DNA of 64,000 bases from Niveispirillum fermenti. GTDB lineage: Bacteria; Pseudomonadota; Alphaproteobacteria; Azospirillales; Azospirillaceae. The position numbers and the translations under genes are program-made. The notes under the pieces are model-generated. The model worked only from the letters and a program-made list of their open reading frames with translations. It searched no databases and was not told the origin of the DNA. How positions within the stretch are numbered: position 1 is the first letter of the stretch; each line of letters begins with the position of its first letter. Of the stretch, positions 27,219 to 36,379 are shown in pieces. The stretch is taken from positions 1-64,000 of the forward strand of contig NZ_JBLTXA010000007.1 of assembly GCF_048066175.1 (NCBI RefSeq), in the 5' to 3' direction.

Positions 27219-27869
27219 ATGAAAATCATCAAGATAATCGGAGCATCAGCGATCATTATCTCCTTAACAATCGATCCATCTTTCGCTCAAGGAAACTCAA
27301 GTTCCCTCCAACATACGGAAGAAGAGCTAGCAAATGACGCCTGCGTCATTTGGAAAGAATTAAGCGAATGGTTGCCACCTGCTTGTGTGGATGAGGAACA
27401 TTCCACACTGGCCATCGCCAGCGGAACAAGAAGTGGGGCACAATTTTATATGTACGCACACAACGTGCCCGTACAGGAACGGATACGACATACCCCGCCA
27501 GAAAATGGCAAGGTTTTGCTTGGTATAGAATTTAATAACAATTCATATCAAGTCACGGAAAACTTCAAAAAGATAATTACAAACATATATGGGGTCGTCG
27601 CGGGAAATCCCGGTATATTATATGAAATAACAGGCCACGCCAACAGAACAGGCATCTATCAACGAAATCTCACATTATCGGAGAACCGAGCAAAGGCAGT
27701 ACATGACGCCGTCCTGAGGAACTTCAGAACCAACTACAAGCCTGCTCCAGAGAACCTATCCTGGTCCGGGAAAAGCTGGGATGAGCCACTTCCGCATATT
27801 TCCGACCCGAAGGATGGCAGGCACCGGCGTACTGAAATTCAGGCGGTCAAACGCCAACGCGGCTCCTGA
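27219..27869 (+). CDS. OmpA-like periplasmic/outer-membrane protein
   Basis: The 216-residue protein has a clear signal peptide (MKIIKIIGASAIIISLTIDPSFAQ is split here by a predicted cleavage after FAQ) and a C-terminal OmpA/MotB-like peptidoglycan-binding domain. The domain shows LLGIEFNNNSYQVTENFKK, the YEITGHANRTG loop and LSENRAKAVHDAVL, which is the family D/N-x-x-x-x-x-x-LSxxRAxxV region. Lengths and order are normal, and there is no N-terminal beta barrel. AAGGAGAAGG precedes ATG 27219; the frame open from 27147 is not needed. The whole gene is AT-rich compared with its neighbours. Between the TPR-CHAT gene and a membrane kinase gene, it may tether this envelope system to the cell wall. 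Confidence 0.82.
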   Translation: MKIIKIIGASAIIISLTIDPSFAQGNSSSLQHTEEELANDACVIWKELSEWLPPACVDEEHSTLAIASGTRSGAQFYMYAHNVPVQERIRHTPPENGKVLLGIEFNNNSYQVTENFKKIITNIYGVVAGNPGILYEITGHANRTGIYQRNLTLSENRAKAVHDAVLRNFRTNYKPAPENLSWSGKSWDEPLPHISDPKDGRHRRTEIQAVKRQRGS

Positions 27870-27976
27870 CGAGCCGGCCGGCCCCTGGTGACCAGAGACC
27901 GGCATCCGACCAGCAACCGGCACCGTGCTTTTCGCCAAGGCGGCCAGTGTTTCTCCAGATTTTACAGGAATGGAAC

Positions 27977-29605
27977 ATGTGTGCGATACGAACCGACAAA
28001 CCGGATGCCGATAATCAGATCGGGGCTACAAGTCCTTCCCATACACCAACCATAAAAGATGTGGCGGGCGGCACGGCGCCGGAAACAGGTACAGAATTGG
28101 ACATTGTTCAGAACAGCGCAATCGGCCAGGATTACGAAATCAGCGATTGCCTGGGAGATGGCGTTTATAAGGCAACAAAAAGGGGAAACAGAAAAACTTA
28201 CATCATAAAGAAAATTGATGAAAAATATAAGAGATCATTTGACTCTCTGAAAGAAATAAAAACAAAAATCATGAACGGAACAACCAGCCAATACAGCAGT
28301 ATATATTATTACATTTATGAGTATATTGAAGGAATTACACTTGAAAATTATATTAATAAATATGAATCAAAGAGAAATTATGCAGAATGGATATATCCAT
28401 TCACCTTCCAGGTGACAAAAACCCTGGGGGCCCTGCATGCCAAGGACGTTTACCACCGCGATGTGAGCCCAGCGAACATCATTCTGCGCAACGGGAACCC
28501 GAAGGATCCGTGGCTGATCGATTTCGATATAGCTCTGTTTCCAGACCATGCCCCACGTCACGGCGTTGTCGGCACTGCGAGCTTTCGTTCGCCGGAGCAT
28601 GGCAACCCCAACACCTATTGCCCGGCTTCTGACCTGTATAGCTTGGGGAAGATTCTCGCTTATATCCTGGGGGACCGCGAGCCAAGCACATTGAACCCAG
28701 ACGATCTACCGACCCCCTGGAACAATCACGTCCGTTGGATGGTTAATAATAATATAAATAGTAGACCTCAAAGCGCGCGAGATTTAATAAATAATCTAAA
28801 AAAATCCAATAATAATGGGCAAAGTATAATTAATATTATTGTTGTTTTATTATTATTAATTTCCATCGTCGTCCTTATCTATTTTTATAAAGATATAGAA
28901 GATAAATTCTTCCCACCCAGCCGCCCCTCTGATGAAACTCCCCCTCCCCCGCCGCCCCCCCCGGTGCCTGCCCCGCCATTGACACTCGATAAGGCGCGGC
29001 AGCTACTTGCCGCGTCGGCTGGTACCGATTGCGAGGCCTTGCGGGTCCGGGAAGTCGGTCCCAACAATCTGGCGATCGACGGGCTTGTCGGTGATGATGG
29101 GGCCGGCTGGCAGGCCCTGCTGGACCGCTTGAAGGGCGAAGCAAACGGCACGTGGCTGGATGATAATGTCCAATCCTTCTCATCATCGGTCTGCACGCTG
29201 CTGCGGTTGATCCGGCCACGCTGGATGGAGGCCGACAATCACGGGCTGACGACAAAAGCTGTGCTGTCGGCCGGCGGCAGTCTTGACGTCACGATGCAGA
29301 ACACGCAACCGATAGCGGGGCATTTTTTTGTCTATATGTTCGTCATACTGGACAATGGCGAGGTCCGGAAGCTGAGCGAAAATGCCGTCTATGATCTGCG
29401 CACCGCAACCGTCATCGGTCCGGAGCGTTTCGCTGCACTGCCGGCCGGCCGGTCGCTGGTGCTGGGCCTGCTGGCCAGGACGGGCATGCCCAGGACACAG
29501 CGCCTGCCGGCCCGGACCGATCTGGACACCCTCATCAGCGCCCTGGATTCCGATTGGGACCCGGACCCGGGGGCAATCCTGGTCAGTTGGACCGTGTATC
29601 AATGA
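27977..29605 (+). CDS. Transmembrane Ser/Thr protein kinase with extracytoplasmic domain
   Basis: The 542-residue protein has a Hanks-type kinase domain (about 53-275) with a Gly-rich loop LGDGVYKA (59-66), a Lys in IIKKID (78/79), the catalytic loop HRDVSPAN (160-167), IDFD in place of the usual DFG (181-184), and SPE (205-207). A membrane helix (about 285-304) and a Pro-run (322-334) lead to an extracytoplasmic half. There, a Cys-containing region (about 336-420) precedes a beta-rich part resembling DUF4384 (FFVYMFVILDNGEVRKLSENA). HRD and the second metal Asp are present, so it is probably active. ATG 27977 has AGGA 8 nt upstream; GTG 27947 is the alternative. Kinase N-lobe and membrane parts are AT-rich and the rest GC-rich. 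Confidence 0.82.
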   Translation: MCAIRTDKPDADNQIGATSPSHTPTIKDVAGGTAPETGTELDIVQNSAIGQDYEISDCLGDGVYKATKRGNRKTYIIKKIDEKYKRSFDSLKEIKTKIMNGTTSQYSSIYYYIYEYIEGITLENYINKYESKRNYAEWIYPFTFQVTKTLGALHAKDVYHRDVSPANIILRNGNPKDPWLIDFDIALFPDHAPRHGVVGTASFRSPEHGNPNTYCPASDLYSLGKILAYILGDREPSTLNPDDLPTPWNNHVRWMVNNNINSRPQSARDLINNLKKSNNNGQSIINIIVVLLLLISIVVLIYFYKDIEDKFFPPSRPSDETPPPPPPPPVPAPPLTLDKARQLLAASAGTDCEALRVREVGPNNLAIDGLVGDDGAGWQALLDRLKGEANGTWLDDNVQSFSSSVCTLLRLIRPRWMEADNHGLTTKAVLSAGGSLDVTMQNTQPIAGHFFVYMFVILDNGEVRKLSENAVYDLRTATVIGPERFAALPAGRSLVLGLLARTGMPRTQRLPARTDLDTLISALDSDWDPDPGAILVSWTVYQ

Positions 29606-29713
29606 ACGGGCAGGCCCCGCCAGGCACTGACGTTCAAGAAGCGTGACCGCCATCCGGCGACGTCAGCGCGCGCACATGCGTGCGCAAGCGTTACAACGCA
29701 TCGCAATTTGTTA

Positions 29714-31246
29714 TTATTCCAGCGGCCGGCGGCAATCGGCCAGCAGGGGGGAGAGGTCGGTGGGCCGCTTCTGCTGATAGGTCTGCGCATGCTGCACAAA
29801 GCGGCGCGTCATGGCCCGCAGCCCCTCCGCCCCGGGGAAGTCCAGCGCCGCCTCCACCTGCGGCAATTGCCGGCGCAGCGCCTCGGCACCGAAGGTTTCC
29901 GTGGCGCTGACCAAGTGTGACAGATAGGCCTCGCCCGTGATCCGGGCACGGTTGAGATAGGCGTCCCGCGTCTTTTCCCCCCGCGCCCGGAGTTCTGCGC
30001 CCAGCAGCTTCAGTTGCTCATCCAGCTTCTCGACCTGCACCATCTCGTCACGATAGCCGCGCATCAGCATGGCGGCGCTGCGCACGGCCATGCGGGCACC
30101 ATCGGCCTCGACCTCCGTCCGGCGGCGCATTTCAGCCCCGATCTCGGACGCCAGCCGGTTCAGGCTGTCGGCCATGGCCGGGGTGGGCGCCTGGACCGCC
30201 AGGGCACGGGCCGCGGCCGGCAGATCGGCCACCGCCACGGGTGCGGCGGCCTGGACGCCGCGGCGGGCATCGGCCTTCAAGGCCTCGATGCGGGACTGGC
30301 TGGTGGCGACCTGCATGCCCACCACCACGCGAAAGCCCGTGAAGGGCGGGCGTCTGACCCCGCCCGTATCAGCCGCGAAGAACGGTTCCTCGTGCCGTTC
30401 GGCCGTGCGGACATCATTGGCCGAGGTCAGGCAGGAACCACCCCGCACGACAAAGCCGCCCACCTGGCCATGCAGGCGCCCCTGCGCGGTTGAGCGATAG
30501 GCATCCATGACGATTTCCCCGACATTGCCCAGCATATCGTGCAGACCCAGCGGGTTCGGCTTCAGCGAACCGATGAACTGGGTCATGCCATCACAGGAAC
30601 GCGGATCGGCATGGGCGACATAATCGGTCAACGGGCCATCCATGGGGAAGGTGCGGGCCACCTCCTGCGCGGGCTGGACCCGGTTGCCACCGCGGGCCGC
30701 GAACTCCCACTCCACCTCCGTCGGCAGGCGGACGAAGCCAGGGGCCCCGTCTTCCATGGGCAGCTTGTCCTTGTGGTTGGCCAGCAGCCATTCGCTGTAA
30801 CGGCGGGTGAAATCGACGGCATCGAACCAGCCGGCATCATCCTTCGGCAGGCCGCCCTGCGCCGGCAGCGCGTCGCACCCGGCCATCACGGCGGCATATT
30901 GCGCGGCCGATACCTCGTACTTGCCCATCAGGAAATGACGCCGATCGGGCTTGCCCCCCGTGCTGAGCCCGCCCACGACATGATCGAAGCGCAGATCCTC
31001 GCGAAATCCCAGGTCGGGATCACCGGTACCCAGCCGTACCTTCTGGTCGGCCAGCCAATGGGCCGGACCGAACGTTTCCACCCGGCGGAAAATCATGCGC
31101 CCACCACAGGGCATGGGCAGCGCCACATCCCCCGCCGCCGGCCGCGGATCGGCATGGTCGGCGGGCCAGCCGGCCCCGGCGGCCGGCGGCGGGGTCATTC
31201 CCAACAGCAGCAGCGCCGCGACAGCGCCCCCAATCCTATGGATCAT
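29714..31246 (-). CDS. Formylglycine-generating-enzyme-like (SUMF1/FGE) exported protein
   Basis: The 510-residue protein has a signal peptide (GGAVAALLLLGMTPPPAAGA) and an FGE-sulfatase domain (about 95-315) with FLMGKYEVSAAQYAAVM, FVRLPTEVEWEFAARGG, the GLHDMLGNVGEIVMDAYR block and FVVRGGSCLTS followed by FTGFRVVV. True FGE converts Cys to formylglycine; many family members, including sensor or scaffold proteins, lack the catalytic Cys pair. I do not see the usual paired catalytic Cys near the end of the domain, so it may bind instead of catalyse. The C-terminal 190 residues are long helices (coiled coil likely). It is the last gene of the 12-gene operon and overlaps the ABC permease gene by 11 bp. 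Confidence 0.82.
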   Translation of the reverse strand: MIHRIGGAVAALLLLGMTPPPAAGAGWPADHADPRPAAGDVALPMPCGGRMIFRRVETFGPAHWLADQKVRLGTGDPDLGFREDLRFDHVVGGLSTGGKPDRRHFLMGKYEVSAAQYAAVMAGCDALPAQGGLPKDDAGWFDAVDFTRRYSEWLLANHKDKLPMEDGAPGFVRLPTEVEWEFAARGGNRVQPAQEVARTFPMDGPLTDYVAHADPRSCDGMTQFIGSLKPNPLGLHDMLGNVGEIVMDAYRSTAQGRLHGQVGGFVVRGGSCLTSANDVRTAERHEEPFFAADTGGVRRPPFTGFRVVVGMQVATSQSRIEALKADARRGVQAAAPVAVADLPAAARALAVQAPTPAMADSLNRLASEIGAEMRRRTEVEADGARMAVRSAAMLMRGYRDEMVQVEKLDEQLKLLGAELRARGEKTRDAYLNRARITGEAYLSHLVSATETFGAEALRRQLPQVEAALDFPGAEGLRAMTRRFVQHAQTYQQKRPTDLSPLLADCRRPLE

Positions 31247-32438
31247 GCAATCCCTCCCCCGGTTCGATGCGGGTCACGCGCCAGGCGGCCAGGGCGGATG
31301 CCGCCAGGGCCAAGGCCAGGGTCAGGCCCAGCGCCGCCAGCAGATGCCAGACGGTCAGCAGGCTGGCCTGCCCCCCCGCCGCCAGCCGGTCGCGCAAGGC
31401 CAGATTGAGCAGGACCGACACCAGGCCATAGAGCATGACGGCCAGGGCCCAGCCCATCACCGCCACGCCCGTGGCCTGGATGACGGGAAACAGCATGGCC
31501 TGGCCGGCCGGCAGCCCGTGCAGACGCAGCAGGCTCAAGGTCCGCCGCTTGCGCAACACGCCCGCCCACAAGGTGGCCGACAATGACACCATCAGGCCGG
31601 CCGCCGTGCTGCCCGCCACCACCAGGAAGACCAGCCCCAGGGCCCGGTCAAGCGCCAGAACCCGCTCGTAATCGCCCAGCCGGTCGGCCGCCACATGCAG
31701 GCCCCCATCCTCCAGATCGGCCAGAAGCCCGCGCAGGGCCGGCATGTCGCGCGCATAAAGCCGGAAATTCCGCAGCACGAAGGGCGGCCCGTCCGTCCGC
31801 CCCGGCCAGCCGAATGCCGGCACGGCGTTGAAATCCTGCCAATGCTCCAGGCCCCACATCAGGGACTGGTCCAGCAGCGCCCCGTCTTCCGCCCAGGCAG
31901 CCCGGTCCAGTACGGTGGCGACCGTCAGGGGCAGTTCCAGCAGGTCGGTCCCGCCATCGCGCGGCTGTCGCAACAGGTTCAGTTCAATCCGGTCGCCCGC
32001 CCGGACACCCAGCCGTGCCGCCAGCGACCGGGTCAGCACCACTTCCCCCCGTCCGGGCGGGGGGAATGCCCCCAGAAGCGGGTCACCGGGACCGCTGGCC
32101 ATGGCCAGCGCACTGGCCCGTGGCACGATGCCATCCCCCGCCTGTTCAAAATCCAGCGTTCCCGCGATGGGAGAGGCCGTGCCCACCACGAATTCCACGC
32201 GCGGATCGGCCCGCAGCCCATCCAGGAAAGACGGGTCCAGCGATGCGACCTCCCGCAGCTGGATCTGACGGTTGCGCGGGTCGGCCGACATGTCCTGCAC
32301 CATGGTGGCAATGACGCCGTGGCGCAGGCTGTACAGCACGAGCAAGGGCAACAGCACGGCCGCCAGCGCGAAGACGCGCGTCAGCAGGTCGATACGGTCA
32401 TGGGCCATGTCGCGCAGGCTGAGGCCGGGGCCGATCAC
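31236..32438 (-). CDS. ABC transporter permease, FtsX/MacB/LolCE-like
   Basis: The 400-residue protein has one N-terminal membrane helix (about 20-42, LLTRVFALAAVLLPLLVLY), a large extracytoplasmic domain (about 43-270), and three C-terminal helices (about 268-292, 312-340, 360-385). This 1+3 layout is the type VII (mechanotransmission) ABC exporter fold of MacB, FtsX and LolC/E. Such proteins do not usually move substrate through the membrane; they transmit ATP-driven movement to periplasmic partners. It overlaps the ATP-binding protein gene by 4 bp and the FGE-like gene by 11 bp. Its periplasmic targets could be the operon's lipoproteins or VWA protein; that link is inference. Confidence 0.85.
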   Translation of the reverse strand: MIGPGLSLRDMAHDRIDLLTRVFALAAVLLPLLVLYSLRHGVIATMVQDMSADPRNRQIQLREVASLDPSFLDGLRADPRVEFVVGTASPIAGTLDFEQAGDGIVPRASALAMASGPGDPLLGAFPPPGRGEVVLTRSLAARLGVRAGDRIELNLLRQPRDGGTDLLELPLTVATVLDRAAWAEDGALLDQSLMWGLEHWQDFNAVPAFGWPGRTDGPPFVLRNFRLYARDMPALRGLLADLEDGGLHVAADRLGDYERVLALDRALGLVFLVVAGSTAAGLMVSLSATLWAGVLRKRRTLSLLRLHGLPAGQAMLFPVIQATGVAVMGWALAVMLYGLVSVLLNLALRDRLAAGGQASLLTVWHLLAALGLTLALALAASALAAWRVTRIEPGEGLHDP

Positions 32439-33241
32439 GCCGCGCCCTCCCCCGACAAGGGCGTGACCAGGGCCCGCAGGCGGGTGCCGGCCGGCACCTG
32501 CGCCCGGATGGTCAGCAGGCTGAAGCCGAACCGTTCCAACAGCGGCCGGTCATGGCTGGCCACCAGCAGGGCCGTGCCGTGCCGGTCTGCCATGTCGCAG
32601 AGCGCCGCCATGACATCACGCGCCCGATCGGGGTCCAGGGCCGCCGTCGGCTCATCCGCCAGGACCAGGGGCGGCCGGTGGGCCAGGGCGCGGGCGATGG
32701 CCACCCGCTGGCGCTGCCCCACCGACAGCGCAGCGGGCAGCGCGTCCAGCAGGTCGGCGATACCCAACTGGCCGGCCAGAACACCGGCCCGGTCGGGGTC
32801 CTGGATACCGGCCAGCCGCAGGGACAGGCCGATATTCTCCGCGACCGTCAGAAAACCCAGCAGCCCGCCGCGCTGATGGACATAACCCAGCAGGCGGGCC
32901 CGTATCCGCGCCAACCCGCTTTCCGACCGGCGGCGCCAGGCCGCCAGCACGTCGACCATCCCCTCTGTCGCCATCCCCTCCGCTGCCGTTCCCCCCGGCA
33001 CCACATTGTCTGACGCAGCCCCGTCAGGCGCCGAAAGCGTGAAGCGGACGGCATGGTCGGGGGCACGGGCACACGCGATGGTGTCAAGCAGGGTCGACTT
33101 ACCGCTGCCGCTGGGTGCCACCAGGGCCACTCTTTGCCCCGCCGACAGCGACAGCGAGGGCACATGCAGTTCAAAACGACGTTCCGCATCCGCCCGGCGC
33201 GCGGTCAGTTCCCGAACCTCCAGCACCGCACCTGCAATCAC
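32435..33241 (-). CDS. ABC transporter ATP-binding protein, MacB/LolD-like
   Basis: The 268-residue nucleotide-binding subunit pairs with the adjacent permease. It has Walker A APSGSGKST (42-50), a Q-loop region with YVHQRGGLLGFLTVAENI, a slightly degenerate signature LSVGQRQRVAIARAL (Val for the usual first Gly), Walker B LVLADEPTAALD and the H-loop in LLVASHD. A Glu follows the Walker B Asp, so hydrolysis should be possible. An insertion of about 40 residues lies between Walker A and the Q-loop (from DGAASDNVV to RRRSESG), unusual in LolD-like subunits. The start overlaps the upstream VWA gene's stop by 4 bp, and the stop overlaps the permease start by 4 bp. Confidence 0.92.
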   Translation of the reverse strand: MIAGAVLEVRELTARRADAERRFELHVPSLSLSAGQRVALVAPSGSGKSTLLDTIACARAPDHAVRFTLSAPDGAASDNVVPGGTAAEGMATEGMVDVLAAWRRRSESGLARIRARLLGYVHQRGGLLGFLTVAENIGLSLRLAGIQDPDRAGVLAGQLGIADLLDALPAALSVGQRQRVAIARALAHRPPLVLADEPTAALDPDRARDVMAALCDMADRHGTALLVASHDRPLLERFGFSLLTIRAQVPAGTRLRALVTPLSGEGAA

Positions 33242-35229
33242 GGCAGCAGTTCCAGAGGCAGCGGATAGACCCGCTCATCGATACCCCCTCCGGCATTCAG
33301 GCTGATCCAGCGGCCTTCATCCCGGAAGAACTCCCGGTAAAGGCTGCGCAGGCCCCGGATGTTGTTCAGCATATCGTGGATATGCGTGGGGCTGAGCGCG
33401 TTCAGCGTTTCCGGCGTATGGCGCAGGATAGCGCTGTTATAGGGAAGGGCCGTCACGATCCCCTTGATCAAATCCTTCATGCTGGTCAACTCGCCATCGC
33501 CGGGCAGCCGCGCCGACAGGCCACCGGCCAGACTGTCCAGGCTGGCCGGATCGCTCTGTGCCGTGGCCAGAACCTGACGCAGCAGGGTGAAGAAGCTGTC
33601 GCGCCCGCCCGGCGCGTCCAGCCGGGCAGTGGCCGCCTTCTCGATGGCGCCCAGCGCCTGGTAAAGCTCGTTCAACTGCGCGCGCGTCAGCAGCACATGC
33701 ATGTCGAAGGCACCGCGCGCCTGCGGATCGGCCATGTCGAAATCGGCCGTCCAGCCGCGCTGGATCTCCGGCGCCGTCTGGTTCCGCTGATTGGCCAGCC
33801 AGGCAAGCTGCATGGCATATCCTGCTTCGACCACGGGTTGCCCCCCCTGCCGGGTGCTGTCGGCCTGTGCCGTCCGCCCCCCCGCCGCCAGTTCACCGAT
33901 GGCCAGCACATCGCGGCCGATCCCGTCGATCACGGCCCCGAACCGGTCGACATCGCCCTCGGCCACGGGATGGAAATAGCTGCGGCCCGTGGGATTGAAC
34001 CGGGCCAGCTTGTCCAACTGCGCCTCCGCCCGGCCATGATGATCCCGCCCCTCCGGCGTTTTCAGCAGAATGGTGAAGATGGCGGTCAGCCGGTCCTGTG
34101 CCCCGGCCTTGGCAGCGACATGGTCGGGCTCCATTCCCGTCTGGCTGCGATCGTCACCAGCCCCGCGGACGGGGGCATCGGTGATCAGCACGATGAAGCG
34201 CGCGCCGAAATCCTCCCATCCCGGCATAGCCAGCGCCGTATTGACACCGGCAATGCCATCCTCCGCAAAGCCCACGGAACTGACGCCCGCCTCCTTCATC
34301 CCGTCGATGGCCGACTGGAAGGCACCGGCGTTGAAGGTGCGTTCCAGCGGATGGAACACCTTGCTGACATAGTCCAGCCCCGGCCGGTCACGCAGGCTGT
34401 CGCGGTAGCCCACAAGGCCGAAACTGATACGATCTCCGGCCGGGGAATTGCGCAACTGGCCGACGATGGTCCGCACCATCTGGCGCGTCCGGTCGATATA
34501 GGGCTGCATCGACTTGGTCGTGTCGATGACGAACACCACGCCATAGCGCATATTGCGCAACGCATCCGGATCGGGGGTGCGCGGTGCGGCCGGATCGGCC
34601 GGCATGACCAGGGTGGCCACCTCCAGCACCTTGCGGTCGCGCCGGCTGGGCGGAGCGTTGGGGACGGTGACATTCTGCCAGTCCAGGATCGGCAGCATGT
34701 AGAAACTGCTGGCGAAATCGGGAACGCGGTCCTGCGGCTCCATCGCCGCCAGTCCCGTGCCCGGATCGATGCGGCCCGAACGGGCCTGTGACAGCAGGTT
34801 GGCGACCCGCTCGGCCCGGGCGGTGTCACCCAGCACCCGGTCCAGCGACGCGCGATCCTGGAAGAACAGGGCGGGCGGGCGCCGGACAGTCTGGTTGAAG
34901 GCCAGGACCACGGCCTGCTTCCAGGGCACCGTCGCCGCCTCCGCGATCCAGCCCGTGGGCGCCCGGCGCGCATCCGGGCCGACCTGCAGCCAGACCTGCC
35001 CCCCCACATCCCGCCGTTCGAACACATAGAAATGGCTGAAGACAGCCTGAACGGTGCCACCCGTCCCGCCCGCGGCCGGCAGCAGCCTGGCATCCGGCCG
35101 GGTCAACACCCGCTGCAACAGGCCCGGCACCCCGTCGACGGTCAGGGGCTGATAGGCGGCGATGGCCGGCGGCACGGACGGCCAGACCAGGAACAGCAGG
35201 ATCAGCAAGGAGCGCAGGTATCGGGACAT
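33238..35229 (-). CDS. Exported von Willebrand factor A domain protein
   Basis: The 663-residue protein has a signal peptide (MSRYLRSLLILLFLVWPSVPPAIA), an N-terminal SH3-like part (about 55-105, with VWLQVGPDARRAPTGWIAEA) and a VWA domain from about residue 228. The MIDAS motif reads DTTKS (236-240) instead of the canonical DxSxS; Thr can still ligate metal. ARFIVLITDAP marks a later strand. The C-terminal 250 residues are helical (LLTRAQLNELYQALGAIEKAA, LNALSPTHIHDMLNNIRGLRSLY). GGAGG upstream fixes ATG 35229; the frame open to 35253 is not needed. As an exported protein next to a mechanotransmission ABC pair, it may be a periplasmic partner of that machine. Confidence 0.83.
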   Translation of the reverse strand: MSRYLRSLLILLFLVWPSVPPAIAAYQPLTVDGVPGLLQRVLTRPDARLLPAAGGTGGTVQAVFSHFYVFERRDVGGQVWLQVGPDARRAPTGWIAEAATVPWKQAVVLAFNQTVRRPPALFFQDRASLDRVLGDTARAERVANLLSQARSGRIDPGTGLAAMEPQDRVPDFASSFYMLPILDWQNVTVPNAPPSRRDRKVLEVATLVMPADPAAPRTPDPDALRNMRYGVVFVIDTTKSMQPYIDRTRQMVRTIVGQLRNSPAGDRISFGLVGYRDSLRDRPGLDYVSKVFHPLERTFNAGAFQSAIDGMKEAGVSSVGFAEDGIAGVNTALAMPGWEDFGARFIVLITDAPVRGAGDDRSQTGMEPDHVAAKAGAQDRLTAIFTILLKTPEGRDHHGRAEAQLDKLARFNPTGRSYFHPVAEGDVDRFGAVIDGIGRDVLAIGELAAGGRTAQADSTRQGGQPVVEAGYAMQLAWLANQRNQTAPEIQRGWTADFDMADPQARGAFDMHVLLTRAQLNELYQALGAIEKAATARLDAPGGRDSFFTLLRQVLATAQSDPASLDSLAGGLSARLPGDGELTSMKDLIKGIVTALPYNSAILRHTPETLNALSPTHIHDMLNNIRGLRSLYREFFRDEGRWISLNAGGGIDERVYPLPLELLP

Positions 35230-35245
35230 CGGCCATCCTCCCCGT

Positions 35246-36370
35246 TCATTCACAGCTTTGCCGGACGGCCGGCAGGCGCAGGTTGAGCAATTGTCGCGCC
35301 ACGACGTCGCCCTGCTCTTCCCGGGCCCTCAGCGCGGCCTCCAGCCGATCCAGCACGGCGGACACCCCCGTCTCGCGCGCCACACAGGCCCGCTCGTACA
35401 AGACAAGTGCGTCGACGTCGCTGGGTGCGTTGAACAGGCCGGGGGTGAAATCCAGGCTGTCCTTCGCTTCCGCCATGTAGCGCAGGCTCGGGCCGTATCC
35501 CTCCCGCTCCAGCGCATGGAAAAGGGTGCTGGCCTCATCAAAACGGCCGGCCTCCGCGGCGGCTACGGCGGCGGCATGCCGCTCGGCCAGACCGGGCGGC
35601 ATCACCGGATCGACAATATCGACACTGTCGATATCCGTATCCGTCCCGCCGGCAGTGAACCAATAGGCCAGCCCCAGACCGGCGACCAGCGCCAGAGCGA
35701 CCAGACCCCAGATCAGGCCCCGCCGCGCGGGTGGCTTCTCCTCGCCCGGAGGCAACGGGTCGGGCGTGTCCCCGGCAGGCGGCTCAGCGGGCGCGGGCTC
35801 CGCCGGTACGGATGGCACATCCGGCGCCACGGGCTCCACCGGGGTGGGTTCCGGGGGATCGGGTTCCGGTGGCGGCTCCGGTTCTGGCGGTTCCGGTGGC
35901 GGCGGTGGCGGTTCCGGTTCCGGTGGCGGTGGCGGCGGGGCAGCCGGAACCGGTATAATGGCCGGCGGCGGGACGCCACCGGGAAAGGAACTGGCGGCAT
36001 CGGCCCCCGGATCGGCCCGGCCCGCCTTCATGCTGGGCGGCGGCGTGACCCCGCTCCACATCAACTGGCCTTCCAGGTCAAGGTCGGGCAGGCGGACCAG
36101 CAGGGGCGTATAATCCTCGATCAGTGCCGTGACCAGCGGCCCGATGGGCACCAGCAGATCACCATCCCGCGAAAAGGCATGGCCCGACCGCCAGACGAAG
36201 GACCCAGTCTGCCAGCCGGCGGGCCCCAGGAACGGTTCCTCCTCGTCGGCCTGCATGATGATGAGCCGCAGGATGCCGGTGGCGCGCCCGGCCGCGCGCG
36301 GCACCACCAGTTCGGCAATGCCGCTGCCCGGCTGGTTCCGGTCGTTGCGGATTTCAAGGGGGATCACCAT
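35246..36370 (-). CDS. Proline-rich single-pass membrane protein
   Basis: The 374-residue protein has three parts. An N-terminal domain of about 115 residues (VIPLEIRNDRNQPGSGIAEL, ILRLIIMQADEEEPFLG, FVWRSGHAFSRDGDLLVPIG) is strand-rich and cytoplasmic. A linker from about 118 to 215 is almost entirely Pro/Glu/Pro-Ala. A membrane helix (about 217-237, GLIWGLVALALVAGLGLAYWF) leads to a helical C-terminal domain with TPR/Sel1-like spacing (AAAVAAAEAGRFDEASTLFHALEREGYG). No known function. It sits 9 bp after srfC, so its cytoplasmic domain may dock SrfB/SrfC at the membrane while the tail works in the periplasm; this is inference. The linker DNA is a low-complexity CCG/GGC-rich run. Confidence 0.72.
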   Translation of the reverse strand: MVIPLEIRNDRNQPGSGIAELVVPRAAGRATGILRLIIMQADEEEPFLGPAGWQTGSFVWRSGHAFSRDGDLLVPIGPLVTALIEDYTPLLVRLPDLDLEGQLMWSGVTPPPSMKAGRADPGADAASSFPGGVPPPAIIPVPAAPPPPPPEPEPPPPPPEPPEPEPPPEPDPPEPTPVEPVAPDVPSVPAEPAPAEPPAGDTPDPLPPGEEKPPARRGLIWGLVALALVAGLGLAYWFTAGGTDTDIDSVDIVDPVMPPGLAERHAAAVAAAEAGRFDEASTLFHALEREGYGPSLRYMAEAKDSLDFTPGLFNAPSDVDALVLYERACVARETGVSAVLDRLEAALRAREEQGDVVARQLLNLRLPAVRQSCE

Positions 36371-36379
36371 GCCATCACC

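Noticed and set aside
29670..29685. Six-bp hairpin between the kinase and FGE-like genes as a terminator
   Set aside because: The stem is short and neither side has a T-run; a convergent gap of 108 bp alone is not enough evidence.
33115..34791. 558-residue plus-strand open frame
   Set aside because: Antisense to the exported VWA gene, low complexity and no ribosome site.
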